From Welwitschia mirabilis (taxonomy: Eukaryota > Gnetophyta > Gnetopsida > Welwitschiales), in contig JBOZIK010000001.1 of NCBI GenBank assembly GCA_051453625.1, positions 76,927,234 to 76,991,233 of the forward strand: a stretch of DNA of 64,000 bases, read 5' to 3'. Below the pieces are notes generated by a model. The model saw nothing but the letters and a program-made list of their open reading frames with translations. It was not told where the DNA came from and ran no database searches. The position numbers and the translations under genes are program-made. Every line of letters starts with the position of its first letter. Position 1 is the first letter of the stretch. This document shows, piece by piece, positions 36,881 to 50,320 of the stretch.

Positions 36881-37249
36881 ATTATAGAAATCTAGAGTAC
36901 TTGTAGTTAGATGAAAATTATTTTTAAAGAATCACATTAATTTGTTGTGCTAAAAAGGCTTTACTTTCCACATTCATATGCCTTTTACTATGCATATGTC
37001 ATTGAGGATTTTTTCATAGAAAGGAATTTGATTAATGGCTTCTCAGAGGGGGATAGTTATCTTGTTTTTTGAATTTATTTTTTAAATTTTTCCTGCTCCT
37101 TATATGAATGGCCTTCATTTCTTTAATTTGTATGGGCTTTAATTATTCTGTGAATTTAATTCCTTTATGATTTGGCTGTGAGATCATTGAGATTTTTCTA
37201 GATTCTCTTTAATTTAGAGAAGAGAGAATCTATTAAACAATTTAATTTT

Positions 37250-37530
37250 AGGTTTAGGTAGTTCATTCAAGATTTTTTAAGACAGATAAATATTGCTTAA
37301 GTGTTCTTTCATGGTCATGGTTAGTTTTGGTTTGATTACAATTAATCTAGGCTTGGGGGTCCATGAATTTTCTCAATAATTCCTTCAATGAGGTGGATGA
37401 AGAAAATTTTTGATAGATTGACAAAAATAAATGGGAGGATGATAAAGGGAATGAATTTCTTAGTTGGTTATTATAATTTTAACTATATAAGTTGTTTTAT
37501 TTCCAAAAAAATTAGGATGTTTCCTCTATC
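37250..37530 (-). pseudogene. element A gag C-terminal fragment
   Basis: Minus frame includes SSSTSLKELLRKFMDPQ and, after a gap, LKNLE, matching the Athila gag C-terminus (SSLEExxKxxM...LRNLExQVGQLA). It is preceded by a YNxxLRNSF-like block (family YNPGWRNHPNFSW). It is cut off at 37578. Confidence 0.6.
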
Positions 37531-38118
37531 TAAGGTTGTAAGTATTGGAATATGGACCCTTTTTTGATTTTATACTTATGTTATCATATCCCATGTAACC
37601 TTATTTACTTGAATATTAAGTACATTAAGCTTTTAGTCAAATGATCAATTATCCTTATTTAAATTCCTTATCAAAATAAGATGTCATTTTAAATTCACTT
37701 TAGTTTGTAATCTTTATAATTTATCATGAAAATGATAAAAATTATGTTAAAAGGATTCTATGAAAAAATATATTCAAAAATTTAAAATTAGATAATCCTA
37801 TTATATGAGGAATTAAAATCATATAATTAAACTAATAAATTAAAAATTTCAAGAGGATATAATAATATATTTACATCTTATTTACTCATTTAGATTCTTG
37901 GTAAATGTGATAGGTGTACATATTATGAATAAATATTTTCTTCCTTGTATTATGTAATTGATAGATTTTATGCATTTTGAAATAAATAATCATTTGAATG
38001 AGTACATGCATTCTTAACTAGAACCAAGAATGATAAATGAGTAGATTTACTCTACCATGACTTTTATGTTCTTGAGATGTGTAAGGGCACTTGGTTCATA
38101 GCATACTCATTGTTTTAT

Positions 38119-38218
38119 NNNNNNNNNNNNNNNNNNNNNNNNNNNNNNNNNNNNNNNNNNNNNNNNNNNNNNNNNNNNNNNNNNNNNNNNNNNNNNNNNN
38201 NNNNNNNNNNNNNNNNNN
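38119..38218. other. assembly gap (100 N)
   Basis: Exactly 100 N, the usual placeholder. The matching part of the 3' LTR (about 43907-44280) is about 370 bp and contains the LTR TATA box, so roughly that much is missing. Confidence 0.95.

Positions 38219-38292
<74 letters not shown>
38219..38292 (+). repeat. (CT)n microsatellite
   Basis: Nearly pure CT repeat abutting the assembly gap, with one TTTC interruption. The same repeat occurs in the 3' LTR at about 44279-44316. The Leu/Ser-repeat ORFs crossing it are artefacts. Confidence 0.95.
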
Positions 38293-40978
38293 ACATTTTA
38301 TTTCTTGTAAATCTTAGATCTTGGAAGCTTGGAGCTAATAAACACTTAAGTTTAAATCTTTATCATCTTTACTATTAAAGTCTTACTAATATTTTTAAGT
38401 AAGTTCCTTACTCTTATTGTTCATGTGATATCCTTTTTAAAATGATGTGATATTTCATTATGAAATTATTGATGGATTTAATGTAATTATGTTTTAAAAT
38501 ATTATATCCTCCCATTTTCATTTACCAAGATGTTATAGTTAGATATGAGGAGATCTCTTATGCTTAATGATGGTGGATTACTAATAGATGATTATGATCA
38601 AATGACTAGGGGGTTCACTATCTTTGTAAAAAAAAAAAAATACATACACATGTTTATTTTAGTATAGGATTTTTTTTTTTTATTATGCATTAGGACTATC
38701 TTAGTAGAGGCAAATTTTAATCCTTAAAATTCTCTTTAGGCTAGTACTATTCAAAGGAAAATATTAAGGCTTATGGTAAATGGTTTTTGTAAATTTATTT
38801 GATTTTTCTTTGTATAATAACTCTTTGTTTTTTTAACAATTAATTCATCTTTCTATAAATAATTAGTTAGTATATTCACTAATTTACTGATTTGAGTTAT
38901 GACTTAAGTAGTTAAAAACTTTATCTTCATTATAGAAAAAAATAAATTTCTAGAGTAGAGCCATAGGGTAAAAACATCATATCTTATTAATTAGTGGTTA
39001 TAAATTAGTGAAATTATTTTTGTACATATATGATTATGTAATAGACATGAAAATGTAAAAATAGTACTTTTTATGATAAATTAGTTTTAAAAAATATATT
39101 TATTAAAATAAATTATAAAACAAATGCAAAAAATAGTAAGCAAGTAATTTATGTTTCTATACCTATTTGTCAAGATATTTGCAAACATGAGTATCCTAAG
39201 TTATAGGAAATTGAATATGATTTCTAAAACATTTGGAATAATTTAAAAACTCAAAGTATATTGAAAGTTATGATTATTTTATTGTAGTGTCGTAGGACTT
39301 AGTTTTAGAAACTATGATAATTTTTAGCCTTTAAATAATGAAGTTAGAAATAGTACTTTTATAATTCTGAGATAGTTGAAGTTATATTCTGAGGAACCTA
39401 TAATGTTCCTAGTGTCTAAAAAACCACTATAATTTAATTTTTGCATTATAATTAATTAATTATTAATTTTTATCTATGATGTCTCCCTAAAACTCAAAAA
39501 TGTTATAATTAATGTTTAAAACTATTACATAAAATTTTATAAGGAAATTGAGCACATAAAATATGTTTCCATTAGTAGATTCAAGTTAAATTACTTTTAT
39601 TTAATAGTTAATTATAGAAATACCTCTTTACCCTTTCTGCTTAGCTTACTTTAAATGGGCATACTTATAAGGATTTTCACCCTAGTAGTTTAAGTGAGAG
39701 AAGTAGTCTGTAGCTTATTTTTTATTTTTATTGACTTATTATATAGCCATATAGAATCTTGAATAGATGTTTATATTTTAAAAATTATGCTTGAGTTATG
39801 CTTTCTTCTGTTTACCTTCTTTGAATCAATCCATGAAGATTGTCATATAACCATGACAAAGTGTTCTTAAGATCGACATAGCTCTAGGTATGTTTTAGTT
39901 TTTTTATGTACATTATTTAATATTTTTTCTTTATTATTATTGAAAGAAGAAGAAAAAAAATAATACATTTATTTAGATAGAAAAGAAAAGAAAAGATTAT
40001 TTCCTTTATCTATATTTTTATTATTATAGTCTTTGAAAATCAAATGTTCTTATATGCTTGCTTTGTTTTTATGGTTGTTTCTATAAAATTAACCAAATGA
40101 TGATTAAAATTATTATAAATAAGTAAATAATTTATTAAATATTTACATTAGTTATAATGATTTGTGTGAATTAGTATGGTGTATTCATCAAATGGAACTA
40201 AATTAACATAATTTTACTACTATTCATCCCCACACTTGGATTTCATCATTAAGGTAGGTTGCATTACCTTTTTTTCATTTTTTTAAAATACCCTTCTAGA
40301 AGTATATTGAATCATCACTATCCTATCCTATCCATGTATGAACTTACTTTGAGTTAATATATTGAGCCCTTGGCATCGATTGATCATGTTACATCATCCA
40401 GAGGTGCTTCATGAAAGTGGAGTTATTTGTAAGCATGCATTCACCTCACGTACTACCTGTTACCTATATTAGAGGTATATCAAGGTGAAGGTAATGCTTA
40501 CAAAGTTGACCTCAGCTATGTTTGTATAGTTTATAACCTAAAGTAAAATCAAATCACATTTGAAGGATGGTCAGATATTGAGTTGAAATTCCATGAATTG
40601 GAGTTGAAACCTCTTATTATATTGGTTAATTATTATCCTTAAAATTTATTCATGTATTTTAACAATAAGTTTACATCTTCTCAACTATTCAAAAGATATT
40701 TTTTATGTGATAAAAAACTAGGAAGAAATAGAGGATACAAACTTATTAACTCTCTATTATTTTTAAATCAAAATAACCTATAAATTAATTATAGGTAAAT
40801 ATGTGATATCAATAGGATTTATCTTTTTTATCATATGAAAATTCTAATTAAGAATTAAGTTGAATTTGGTCTTAGGTTTCACTACGTTTATCCAGTAAAA
40901 ATATTAAAGAATAATGAAAGTTATTTAAAATTAAAAAATAGTCCTTAATTAGGATAAGATAAAACAAGGTATCACAAA

Positions 40979-40990
40979 TTGATATCAGAG
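40979..40990 (+). other. primer-binding site of element B (Met-tRNA type, mutated)
   Basis: TTGATATCAGAG, followed by ATCTAGGTT, is one or two changes from TGGTATCAGAG. It lies two bases after the CA end of the LTR and defines the plus orientation. Confidence 0.65.
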
Positions 40991-42259
40991 ATCTAGGTTA
41001 AATTAAATAATACTTATGTTAAGCACTTACAAATCTGTAAGAATATAAATCCAATTATAGTTTAAACAACCTTTATTATTAGTAATTGTAAAGTTTGTGA
41101 CGGCCATAAAAATGTTAATTCCTAATAGTTATAGAGTTATTTATATTCCTAATAATCTTAAACCATGAGTAAAATGATTTATATCCTTGGTCATACTAGA
41201 TTCTAAGATAACTTTAAATCCTAAGTAAGCATGAATTTAATCAAATATTCTAATACTCATGAATTCCATTCTATATATAGTTTCTTACTATCTAAATATA
41301 TACCAAATTACATTGATGTTAATTCTAACAATTATAAAGATTACACTAACTATAATATTAGCACCTGAATTATCCTTAAAGATGATTATATTTTTTAAAG
41401 TTTCAAAGTATTCATAAGGTTAACTATAGTCCCAAGCTCTAGATGATCATTATGATAATCATATTTATGATAATCATATTAAAGATCCTATTACCTTATA
41501 GCTATAGATGATAATCACTTAGAAGAATTCTAATTATTATAATAATTTAGGACTATGACTTTATATAATTTTTTAAAGATCTTAACCTTTTGCAAAAAAT
41601 ATCTAAATACATAAATAATACCTTATAATTAGAAACTATTAAAAGTAATTAAAGATCCAACTAGATTATTCATCTTGAATTCTATGGTCACATAACTTTA
41701 TACTGAAAATCCATATTCATAACTTGTAAACCTTACCTATTAAAAATAAAGAAAGAGGATAATCTTGATTATGTACTTTAATATATAAATAAGGACTCAT
41801 CACATCATAATGATAATAATGTCCTTCCTAACATTATAAAAATATTTCTAAGTTTAACCCTTAATAACATCTATCCTAGTTTTAGATATAATCTTATGAA
41901 AATTTCCCATTCTTTTGATGCCTCGTCATTGTTAATTAAACCTTAAAGTCAAGTTAGTTTTACCAAGTAATAAAAATAAAAATAATTCACAAGAGAATCA
42001 GCAACCTAATGATGTAAATTAATCCAATTCAACCTTAATCTTGAAGCATTAATAAATACTTTATGTAGTTTCTATCACAAACAGTAAATCAAGGTCAAAA
42101 ACCACAAGTAAATAATGGTATCAATGAATCTAAGGAATTGGGTATGAGAAAATTAATTTAAATGTTTATTAAGATAAATTCACAAAAGTTTGTAGGAGGT
42201 TTATATCATTTCAAAGTAAAATCATGACTAAGTGATGTTGAAAATGTTATAGGTACTTT

Positions 42260-43110
42260 AGGATGTGATGAATATAAAAGGGTTTCCTTATTTATATATT
42301 ATAAGGAGAAGCAAATCTATGATGAAAAATAGAAATGATTAAGTTAGTAAATCTATAACATTCATGAAATAAATTTGAGCACATATTTAGAGAGAAATAC
42401 ATCATCAAGTTCTATATTATTTAGAAGGTTATAGAATTCTATAATATAAGACAAGCCCATAATCTAACCATAGCATCTCATAAGTGTAAATTTTTAGAAT
42501 TATTAAGATATGTGGCACATATGCATCTAGATGAAGAATCTAAAGCAAATCTCTTTATTAATACTTTTATTTATTTTTGTTTCTATCAAAGTATTCATGT
42601 TTCAATCTAAGAATCTAATAGAGGCTATAGAAAAGGCAAACATAGCAAAATAAAATGAGAAAAGATAATAAGAAATTAAGAAAATAATTCCTCTATGGGG
42701 AAATATCCATAAGGGAAATTAATCACAAATGTCTTATCCAAATAGTAATTTATACTCTAATAAAAATAATGTCAGTATTAGTAATAGTAAAAATAGGAAT
42801 TTTAATTAACCGAAGTAGACTTCATTCAAAAGAAACTATAATGTTTCGAGTTAAAGATATGCAAATAATCAACTTCAAAGATATCACTTCTATCAAACTC
42901 CTAGTTATTATCAGTAGCAGAACAAGTATAATGAAAATGACTACTACTATTGTAGAGGAAATGACAACATAAAAGAATGTTTATTATGTAATAAAAACCT
43001 TTCTAGATAACAACCAAAAAATTCTAAAGGATGAAATAGTGTTTCTTAATCAATAGGACAACTTCAAGTAGTAGTAGATAATCAAGAGGTGCAATTTTAA
43101 ATCTTTGTTA
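42260..43110 (+). pseudogene. element B gag remnant
   Basis: Shows FLELLRYVAHMHLDEESKAN followed by LFIN, the retrotransposon gag signature (family FxxLxRYxPxxxxDEExKxxxF). It is preceded by a FREKYI-like block and followed by FQSKNLIEAIEKANIAK in a neighbouring frame. About 42935-42990 has YYYCRGNDNIKEC, a decayed CCHC zinc knuckle. After the knuckle only about 250 bp remain before the polypurine tract, too little for a pol gene. Confidence 0.65.
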
Positions 43111-43347
43111 TAAAAGGTGAGACAGGATTATTTAATTATATAGAAGCTAGATGCAATGTTGGACTAATAAACTATCATCCATCAAGTAAAGATAAAGTGG
43201 AGTAATTATAGTCTTGATGAAGATACTTTGAAGCTTGACAAAGTAATTAAAAATCAATACCTAAACCTTTTTCAACCTCATAATATGTAGTTAAGTGTTT
43301 TCAAGCTTTTTACATATCTTAATTCTTAGGAGTGAATCAATTTAAAT

Positions 43348-43356
43348 GAGAGAGAA
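43348..43356 (+). other. polypurine tract of element B
   Basis: GAGAGAGAA immediately before the TGTCATATTCC start of the 3' LTR, the arrangement seen in plant gypsy elements. Confidence 0.7.
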
Positions 43357-44207
43357 TGTCATATTCCATATTTTATAAAACTTTTCTAATTGAATAATAA
43401 GTAAATTAAGATTTTAGTAAAATAAATAATTATTCTTATTTAAGTTCCTTATCAAATAAGATGTTATTTTAAAATTAACCTTAGTTTGTAATATTTATAA
43501 TTTATCATGAAAGTTATAAAAATTATGTTAAAAGGTTTTATAAAAAAAAATCTAATCCAAAAATTTTAAATTACATAATTCCATTATGTGAAGAATTAAA
43601 ATCACATGATAAAATGAATAAATTATAAGTTCCAAGAGGACATGATAATATATTTTGTATCTTATTTACTCATTTATACTCTTGGTAAATGTGATATGTA
43701 TACTATATGATGAATAAATATTTTCTTCTTTGTGTTATGTGATTGATAGATTTTATGTATTTTAAAATGAATGAGCATTTTAATAAGTATAGGCAATCTT
43801 ACTTAGAACCAAGAATGATAAATGAATAGATTTACTCTACCATAACTTTTATGTTCTTAAGATGTGTAACAACACTTTGTTCATAGCATAGTCATTGCTT
43901 TATTCATTGGAATTGTCTCATTGTGCTAAATATCAATTTTGAGATCTATGCATTTATTCTTTTAATGCATGTCTTGGATGAATTAAAATTACTTATGAGC
44001 CTATGAAGGCATTAAAAGAGTTAGCATGAGTAAATGATGCATGTAATTAAACTTGCTAATTGAAGCAAGAAGATTACTCATCCTAGTTAGATGTATGACT
44101 CATAAATATGATCTCTTTGTATGCTCCAATGTTACTTATTACTAATCCCACTTATCAATACTAAATTATGTGATCTTATGATCTTAAGCTATGTGCTTCT
44201 GTTTTTC

Positions 44208-44217
44208 TATATATAAA
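44208..44217 (+). promoter_or_regulatory. TATA box in the 3' LTR of element B
   Basis: TATATATAAA, about 850 bp into the LTR. A CT microsatellite begins about 60 bp downstream, so it would form part of the transcribed leader. Confidence 0.6.
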
Positions 44218-44275
44218 CATCCTTTCCTCTCTTATAAAAAGGAGATACTTTTATTTTGTTTCTTATAAGTGCATT

Positions 44276-44278
<3 letters not shown>

Positions 44279-44316
<38 letters not shown>
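44279..44316 (+). repeat. (CT)n microsatellite
   Basis: About 38 bp of CT repeat just downstream of the LTR TATA box, matching the tract in the 5' LTR. Confidence 0.95.
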
Positions 44317-44317
<1 letters not shown>

Positions 44318-45682
44318 TTCTCTTTTTATTCTTGCTTGTGGAGCTTGGAGCTTAGAATCTTGGAATTTGGAAGCTTAAAAGATTAGAGTTAAGGAACTCT
44401 TAACTTATATCTTTATCATCTTTAACTACCAAGATCTTATTAATCTTTCCAAGTAAGCTTCTTACTCTTATTATCCATATGATCTTATTTTCATATTGGA
44501 ATGATGTAATATTTTATTATACAATTATTTATGGATTTTATAAAATTATGTTATAAAATATTATTCGCTTCCATTAATACCCACCAAGATGATATAGTAA
44601 GATATGAGGGGTTCTCTTATGCCTGGTCATGATGGATTACTGATAGATGATTATGGTCAAGTGACTGAGGGTTCACTATTAAAAAAAAAAATTTTTTTGG
44701 TACCCATGTTTATTTAGTATTATGTTTATTTTTAGCTATTATGCATTAAAACCATCTTATTAAGGGAAAAGTTTGATCCTCAAAATTCTCTTTAGGCTAG
44801 TACTCTTTCATGGAAAGTCTCAAGGCTCATAGTAAATGTTTTTAAGAATTGATTTAATTTTTCTTTCTATAATGATTATTTTCTTTTTACAGTTGATTTA
44901 TATTTATATAATTAATTATTTAGTATATCCATTATTTTATTGATCTGATTTATTACTTAAGTACTTGTAGAAACTTTGTCATGTTTTTATTATGGCGAAA
45001 ATTAAATTTCTAGAATAGAGGCATATGATAAAAACACTATATCATATTAATTAATAGGTATAAATTAGTGGATTATTTTCTGTAAGTCCAGGATTATGAC
45101 ATAAATTAAAAAAATGTAAAAATAGTAATTTTTCTGATGATATTTTTAAATATTCATTTATTGTAATACATCAAAAAATAAATGTAGAAAATAGTAAGCA
45201 CATAATTTACATTTTTGAACCTACTTGTAAATATATTTGCAAGCTTGAATATCCTAAGTTGTAGGAAATTGAATAATATTTTAAAAACATCTTGAATCAT
45301 TTAAAAACTCAAACTATATTGAAAGTTATGATCATTTTAGTGTAGGGTGGAAGGACTATAATTTTAGAAACTTTGGCAGTTTTTATTTTTAAATGATAAA
45401 GTTAAAAATAATACTTTTATAATAGTTGAAGTTAGATTCTAAGGAACCTATTATGTATTTAGTTTTTGAAAAACTACCATAATTTAACTTTTGATTTATA
45501 ATTTATTAATTGTTACTTTTTAATTATGATGTAAAGCTCAAAAATGTTATAATTAACACTTAAAATTATAGAAAAATTATTACACAAAATTTTATAGAAA
45601 AATTGAGTATATAAAGTATTTTTTATTAGTAAATTTAAGTTAAAGTACTTACAAGTAGTATTTATTTGTAGAAATAACTCGC

Positions 45683-48600
45683 TGCAGTGTGAATTTATGC
45701 AATCTTTAAGTCTTTAAGTAGATTCTGTAAATCATAAATACTTACAGAAAAACACACACTAGTATAGATAGAAGTTAAATCAAATATTGTAATCCATTAA
45801 AAGCATAAGGCTAAAAGTTAGAGAATTGATTTTAACAAAGTATTTTTAGTCTTTTTCCTTTAAGTAAATAAAAACAAGAAATAATGCAAATGCAATACAA
45901 GATGAATGATGATGAAATGCTTATGGTTGAAATGCAAATGTAATTAATTTAAGTAAAGAATATATTTTACTACCAATCCTTCTATCACAAAGATTAGCCC
46001 TTATAATGTAGATCAATTAGGAAGTGCTATCACTTATTCCTAACCAACATAAGATACAAGATACATCAAGAAGAATTTGAATAAATGCAAATATGGAAAT
46101 GCAATTATAAATGAAATGAAATACAAGATCTAAACTAATAAAGTCAACCTTAACAAAGGTTGTCCTTATGATTTAGATCAACTATGATGTTATCACAAAA
46201 TCATAACCAACATAAATCATAAGGAACAAGCATATAATAGAACTGAAATAGTTGTTATACTAATTTTGAATTTACATTTACTTACAAAATAGGATCACCT
46301 TAATGGAGGATACATAGCCTAATACTAAGGAAGGCTTCTCTTTATAGCTAAGGATGTACCTCCTGTCCTTCAATCTCTTGTCACAAGAATTTCTAGTATA
46401 AAAGATGAAATTGGAAGCAAAGAGGGTATCTATAGTTTTACATTAAAGATTCTAGAAGAAAAATCCTAGAAGTTAGAGAAGAAACCCTAGTAACTCATAT
46501 GAGGTGTATGACCCTATTATGAAGATAATTCATTTCATTTATACAAAATAGTTGTCATCCCAACTACCATTCAAATGATACTAAGGACAATACCCCATAA
46601 TTATAGATGAGTCATCAGCTTCTAGCCCTACAGCTTTAGTTCAAGTTAGCATCTGTGTTGTTCTAGATGTCATCTAGGTAACATAGGGGATTGAATGCTT
46701 CTTAAGAATTATAGCTAAGAGAAATTAGCATCTACATTATCAGTCTTCTTTTTAAAGTACTAAGTATTAAAATCTATCTGAAGTACCTCTAAATATGTCT
46801 AGAATTTCATGTTTTCATGATCATCTCATCCATTCTTAAACCTCTTTGAACGTCTTGCAAAAGTACTCAAAATATCTCATCAAATACATACGATTTGATA
46901 TTGCAACATAGCCATTCACTTATCCTTGTCAGTACTTGATGAAGTAAGCAGTCAACTATAATTGTGAGCCAAATTAGCTAAGGTAAATAATAACTACGAA
47001 AATGTAAATTAAGTTCAAAAATCTATATCATGCAAGATTAGATATTAATAACTAGTGAATTTAAGTATTACCTCTGTAAGAAGTGTAATAATGCTATTAT
47101 CTTGACTATTATCTGGATGACTATATGACCAACGTGCTTAACAAATTAGAATAAAATTTAAGTAATCATGAACATGATCATAAAAAAAATTAGTGTATTA
47201 AAATCTTTGTTATCCCCTTATTTAAAACATTTAACACATCATAAGAAAAAAATTAAATGTCATACGCAAAAATCTTCATAAAATATAACCATGATAGCTC
47301 AGAAAAATGATGATGTGCATGCATAATTAAAGTAGTAATAAACTAAAAATGATGTGCATAAATCAATTAGTGAGTTAAAATAATAATTCACAAAGTTAAA
47401 TGCAAAAAAATAATTATAACATTACTTCCATTATCCATGGTCTTTTGAATCTCCCACATCACACCTACAAGAAGGTCTTATAATTATACTATTGTGCTTG
47501 CTAAATAATGTCTATAATGCAAACTATACAAGTAATATGAAATCATAACCCAAATATTGCATCACATATATGTGTCGTGAAAGCTCAAAAATTATCCTAA
47601 TAAGTAAAAATTTTGCTAAATATCTCAGAAACATCTCAAAAAGATATCCTATCCTCCATAGGTAAACTAATACATCCATATTACAATGGAATAAGAAAAA
47701 CTATTATTGATCACCTCATCATCTAGACATCAAACATGGATCGACAATTAAAAAAGAAAGTTTTAGAAAATGGTAAAGTCTATGTAGGGTCAAATAATTA
47801 AGGATAGAAATAGGGAAGCCTCAAAAAATCATGAAAAAATTTGAAAGATAAATAAAAGTAAAGAATCATCTTAAAAAATGATCATGGGAAAGGGGTTGAA
47901 TGGGGAAAGTACTCAAAGAAAGAGAAAAGGATAGGGACATGATAATGCACCAAGTGGAAATAAGTGATGCTCAAAAAGATCCTCAATGTACCTAAACTCA
48001 GTAAGCATATAAAAGTAGCAAGATATAACTCAAAAAGAAATGAAAATAAAAATATCATTGCCATCTATCAAAAAGTATTAAAAGAAGGATAACCCTTATG
48101 GATAAAACCCTTAAGGAAAATAAAAAAGATAACAACAAACTACTAAATGATCAAGCCCTAAATATTATGCTAAAAACATATGGAAATGACTTTAAAATAT
48201 CAAATAAAACAACTAAGAAAAATAAAAGGAAAATGGATATCTAGGAACACAAAGAAGATTATTTATCTATTTTAAATTCTAATTTAATAAACTTATTTGG
48301 TAATAATTATTAAATCACATGATTAATAATGCATGACATGATTGAAAAACTTATAAAGTATCATTCGAATAGGTAATAATTATGATGATGTCAAGAAAAT
48401 CTAACATTTATAATTAATGAATGATGAGATTAAAATATGCTTATGGACTTACCTACTCACACCTCAAAAATTATACTGGAATATTAAAAAATAAAATGAT
48501 CATGTGGAAGTACTATATGCACAATGAGTCTAGAAAATAAGCAATATCTCTGATGACACTAGAGACATCACTAGTCCCATAGAATTTAAATTATTTCTAT

Positions 48601-48772
48601 GATAAGAAAAGTGCAACCACTGTCAGAGAAGTAAGAACTTATGAAGAATGGCTAACTAACCTCCCAATGAAGTTTTCACAACTATCATATTGTATTACAA
48701 AGGATGCTCTTAGGAAAATTTTCCCTGATGCACTTGTGGTAGGAAATTATAGTTTATTTTAGATAAAAGACA
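45683..48772 (-). repeat. 3' LTR of element C
   Basis: Homologous to 54191-59075. Landmarks include TGC(A/G)-TG at the left end, ATTGTGAG-CAAATT-GCTAA (46955 and 55490), AACTACTAA-TGAT (about 48150 and 58445), and CTCTGATGACACTA followed by GTAAGGAC-TATGA-G-ATGGC (48550-48650 and 58825-58935). It ends AGACA next to the pyrimidine run. Confidence 0.75.
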
Positions 48773-48773
48773 A

Positions 48774-48814
48774 CTCTTTTTCTCTTTTTCTTTTTCTTTT
48801 TTTCCTCTTTTTTT
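48774..48814 (-). other. polypurine tract of element C (41-nt purine run)
   Basis: On minus an uninterrupted run of 41 purines sits right before the TGTC start of the 3' LTR. The equivalent in element D is a 78-nt GA microsatellite. Position and composition fit a polypurine tract. Confidence 0.55.
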
Positions 48815-49489
48815 GAAGTGAAATATCCTACATAACCAAGTACTCGTAAGGACAAGGGTGAAGTAATAAGATGAAAAACAAGTGAGAGCACACTTAAATA
48901 ACTAAAGAATTACACCATTGAGAGAGAACATAAGAACCAAGGCATCTTCCTTTAAAATGAAGTTTGTAGATATATAAATTTCTTAAGATTAGGTAAATCC
49001 AATCTTATTACTTTAGAATACCTAAGTAAAGGATTACTAGTCATGGTAACTTCACACAGTAATACATAAGTCAAGGTAAAAATGTTTAAGTGATAGTATG
49101 ACATCTACTTAAGAAATCAGCTAAGAAATAATTTAGTTAATGGTTGAAGAAAAGTCCTCTTCATTTAGAGTGGCTTCTAAGATAAGTGTTTCTATAATGT
49201 TCAAGGTTTGATCAGTAGATGATTCATAGGTTTTCAACCTTTATCCATTAACATTCTAGATTTTCCTAATGTTTAGATCAAAGATTTTAATTAAGCCATT
49301 AAGATGTACTTTTTGTATAAGATAAGAACCTAATAATTTAGAGGTTAAGTTGTTATGTAAAAGGTGTACTCTTGTATTGTGTAAAAGGACTAGTTGACCT
49401 AGTTCAAATTGCTTATAGATTATCTTTTTATCATGTTTAAACTTAGTTTAGAATTTATGAATGAGTTAACGATGTATAGCACAGTTATT

Positions 49490-50320
49490 TATTTTAATCT
49501 AAATTATCAAGTTGGGCTAATCGAGTCTTAAGATTTTCATCTAATTTTATAAGGTTAAGTTGATAAATGGATTGATAAGAGTTATAGCAAATATTAACTA
49601 GCAAGATACAAACCTTTCTGTACACAAGTTCATAAGGTGAAAAAATGAGAGATTTTTGCCAAGTAGTATGGTAAGACTAAAGAACATCATTAATTTTAAA
49701 GGATAAAGTTTTCTTATTGATAGAGACTAGTTTTCTTATTGATGGAGACTATTTTAAAGGATTAAATTTTTCTATTAGCATTTTTAGGTTGGTCATTGAA
49801 TTATGGATGATAAGCATAGGTAATTATATGTTTAATTTTAATGGATAAAAAAAGTTTTTGAAAACGATAATTGAAAAAATGTATTTTTTGATCATTAATA
49901 ATGATGCTAGGAGAATCAAAATACTAAAACATATGAGTTCATGCAAAACTACGGATAGTTCAGACATCATGTTTAGAAGTAGGAATAGCTTCAACTCACT
50001 TAGTAACATAATCAACAGTCACTAAGATATAGTTTTTATCATGAGAAGGTGATTTAATAAGGCATATAAAGTCAACTCTCTCATAGTCAAAGGTTCAAAT
50101 TTAAGCATAGGTTTAAGGGGTATATCTTGAGAGCGAATTAGAATACCATAACGTTGATGAGTATTACACCTTCTAGCAAAGTTGAGAGAATCCTTAAAAA
50201 GGACAAGCTAATAGAAACCAGAGTGAAGAATTTTGATTATAGTCTTTAGGCTACTAAAGTATTCCTCACATACCCTACCAGGGAAAAGGTTAAGAACATA
50301 TATCTTTTCTTATTTAGACA
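49490..50320 (-). pseudogene. element C integrase remnant
   Basis: Minus frame shows ERVDFICLIKSPSHDKNYIL (family VWGIDFMGPFPPSxxxxYIL) and VTVDYVTK*VEAIPT, where the stop replaces Trp. The next catalytic block is IIINDQKIHFFN (family IISDGGTHFCN, Asp lost). A KIKHIITYAYHP stretch follows (family YGVKHRVATAYHP). Many stops. Confidence 0.75.

Larger units (their letters stand above)
35100..37578 (-). mobile_element. gypsy element A (Athila/Tat type), internally deleted and cut by element B
   Basis: On minus, from right to left: gag C-terminus (37250-37530), protease (about 36480-36880), the start of reverse transcriptase (about 35945-36480), then directly integrase (35100-35940). The RT core, RNase H and integrase N-terminus are missing. 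The right end stops at 37578, exactly where the TG of element B's LTR begins, so gag is interrupted rather than ended. The remaining gag and the 5' LTR should lie beyond element B. Confidence 0.7.
37579..40976 (+). repeat. 5' LTR of element B
   Basis: Starts TGTTATCATATCCC (partner: TGTCATATTCC) and ends CA just before the primer-binding site. It aligns with 43357-45682 over landmarks such as GACTTTTATGTTCTTGAGAT, a CT microsatellite, TGGAAGCTTGGAGC and TCTTTAGGCTAGTACT. The promoter part, about 370 bp in the partner, is replaced by the 100-N gap. Confidence 0.8.
37579..45682 (+). mobile_element. element B, LTR retrotransposon with gag only (TR-GAG-like), 3' LTR interrupted
   Basis: 5' LTR 37579-40976 (about 3.4 kb), primer-binding site 40979-40990, internal region 40977-43356 with a gag remnant but no protease, RT or integrase, polypurine tract GAGAGAGAA (43348-43356), then a 3' LTR from 43357. 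The 3' LTR matches the 5' LTR until 45682 and then switches to the TG end of element C. The missing tail corresponds to about 39630-40976 of the 5' LTR, roughly 1.35 kb. Orientation and type are clear; lineage within gypsy is not. Confidence 0.75.
43357..45682 (+). repeat. 3' LTR of element B, truncated by element C
   Basis: Aligns with the 5' LTR from its TG start up to AGAAATAACTC (5' LTR: AGAAATACCTC near 39615), then stops. It carries the TATA box that the 5' copy lost to a gap. Confidence 0.8.

Noticed and set aside
38077-38378. Ser-Leu repeat ORFs
   Set aside because: They translate an assembly gap and a CT microsatellite.
44279-44316. CT tract in B as a polypurine tract like those of C and D
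   Set aside because: It lies well inside the LTR, downstream of the TATA box. B's real polypurine tract (GAGAGAGAA) is at 43348-43356.
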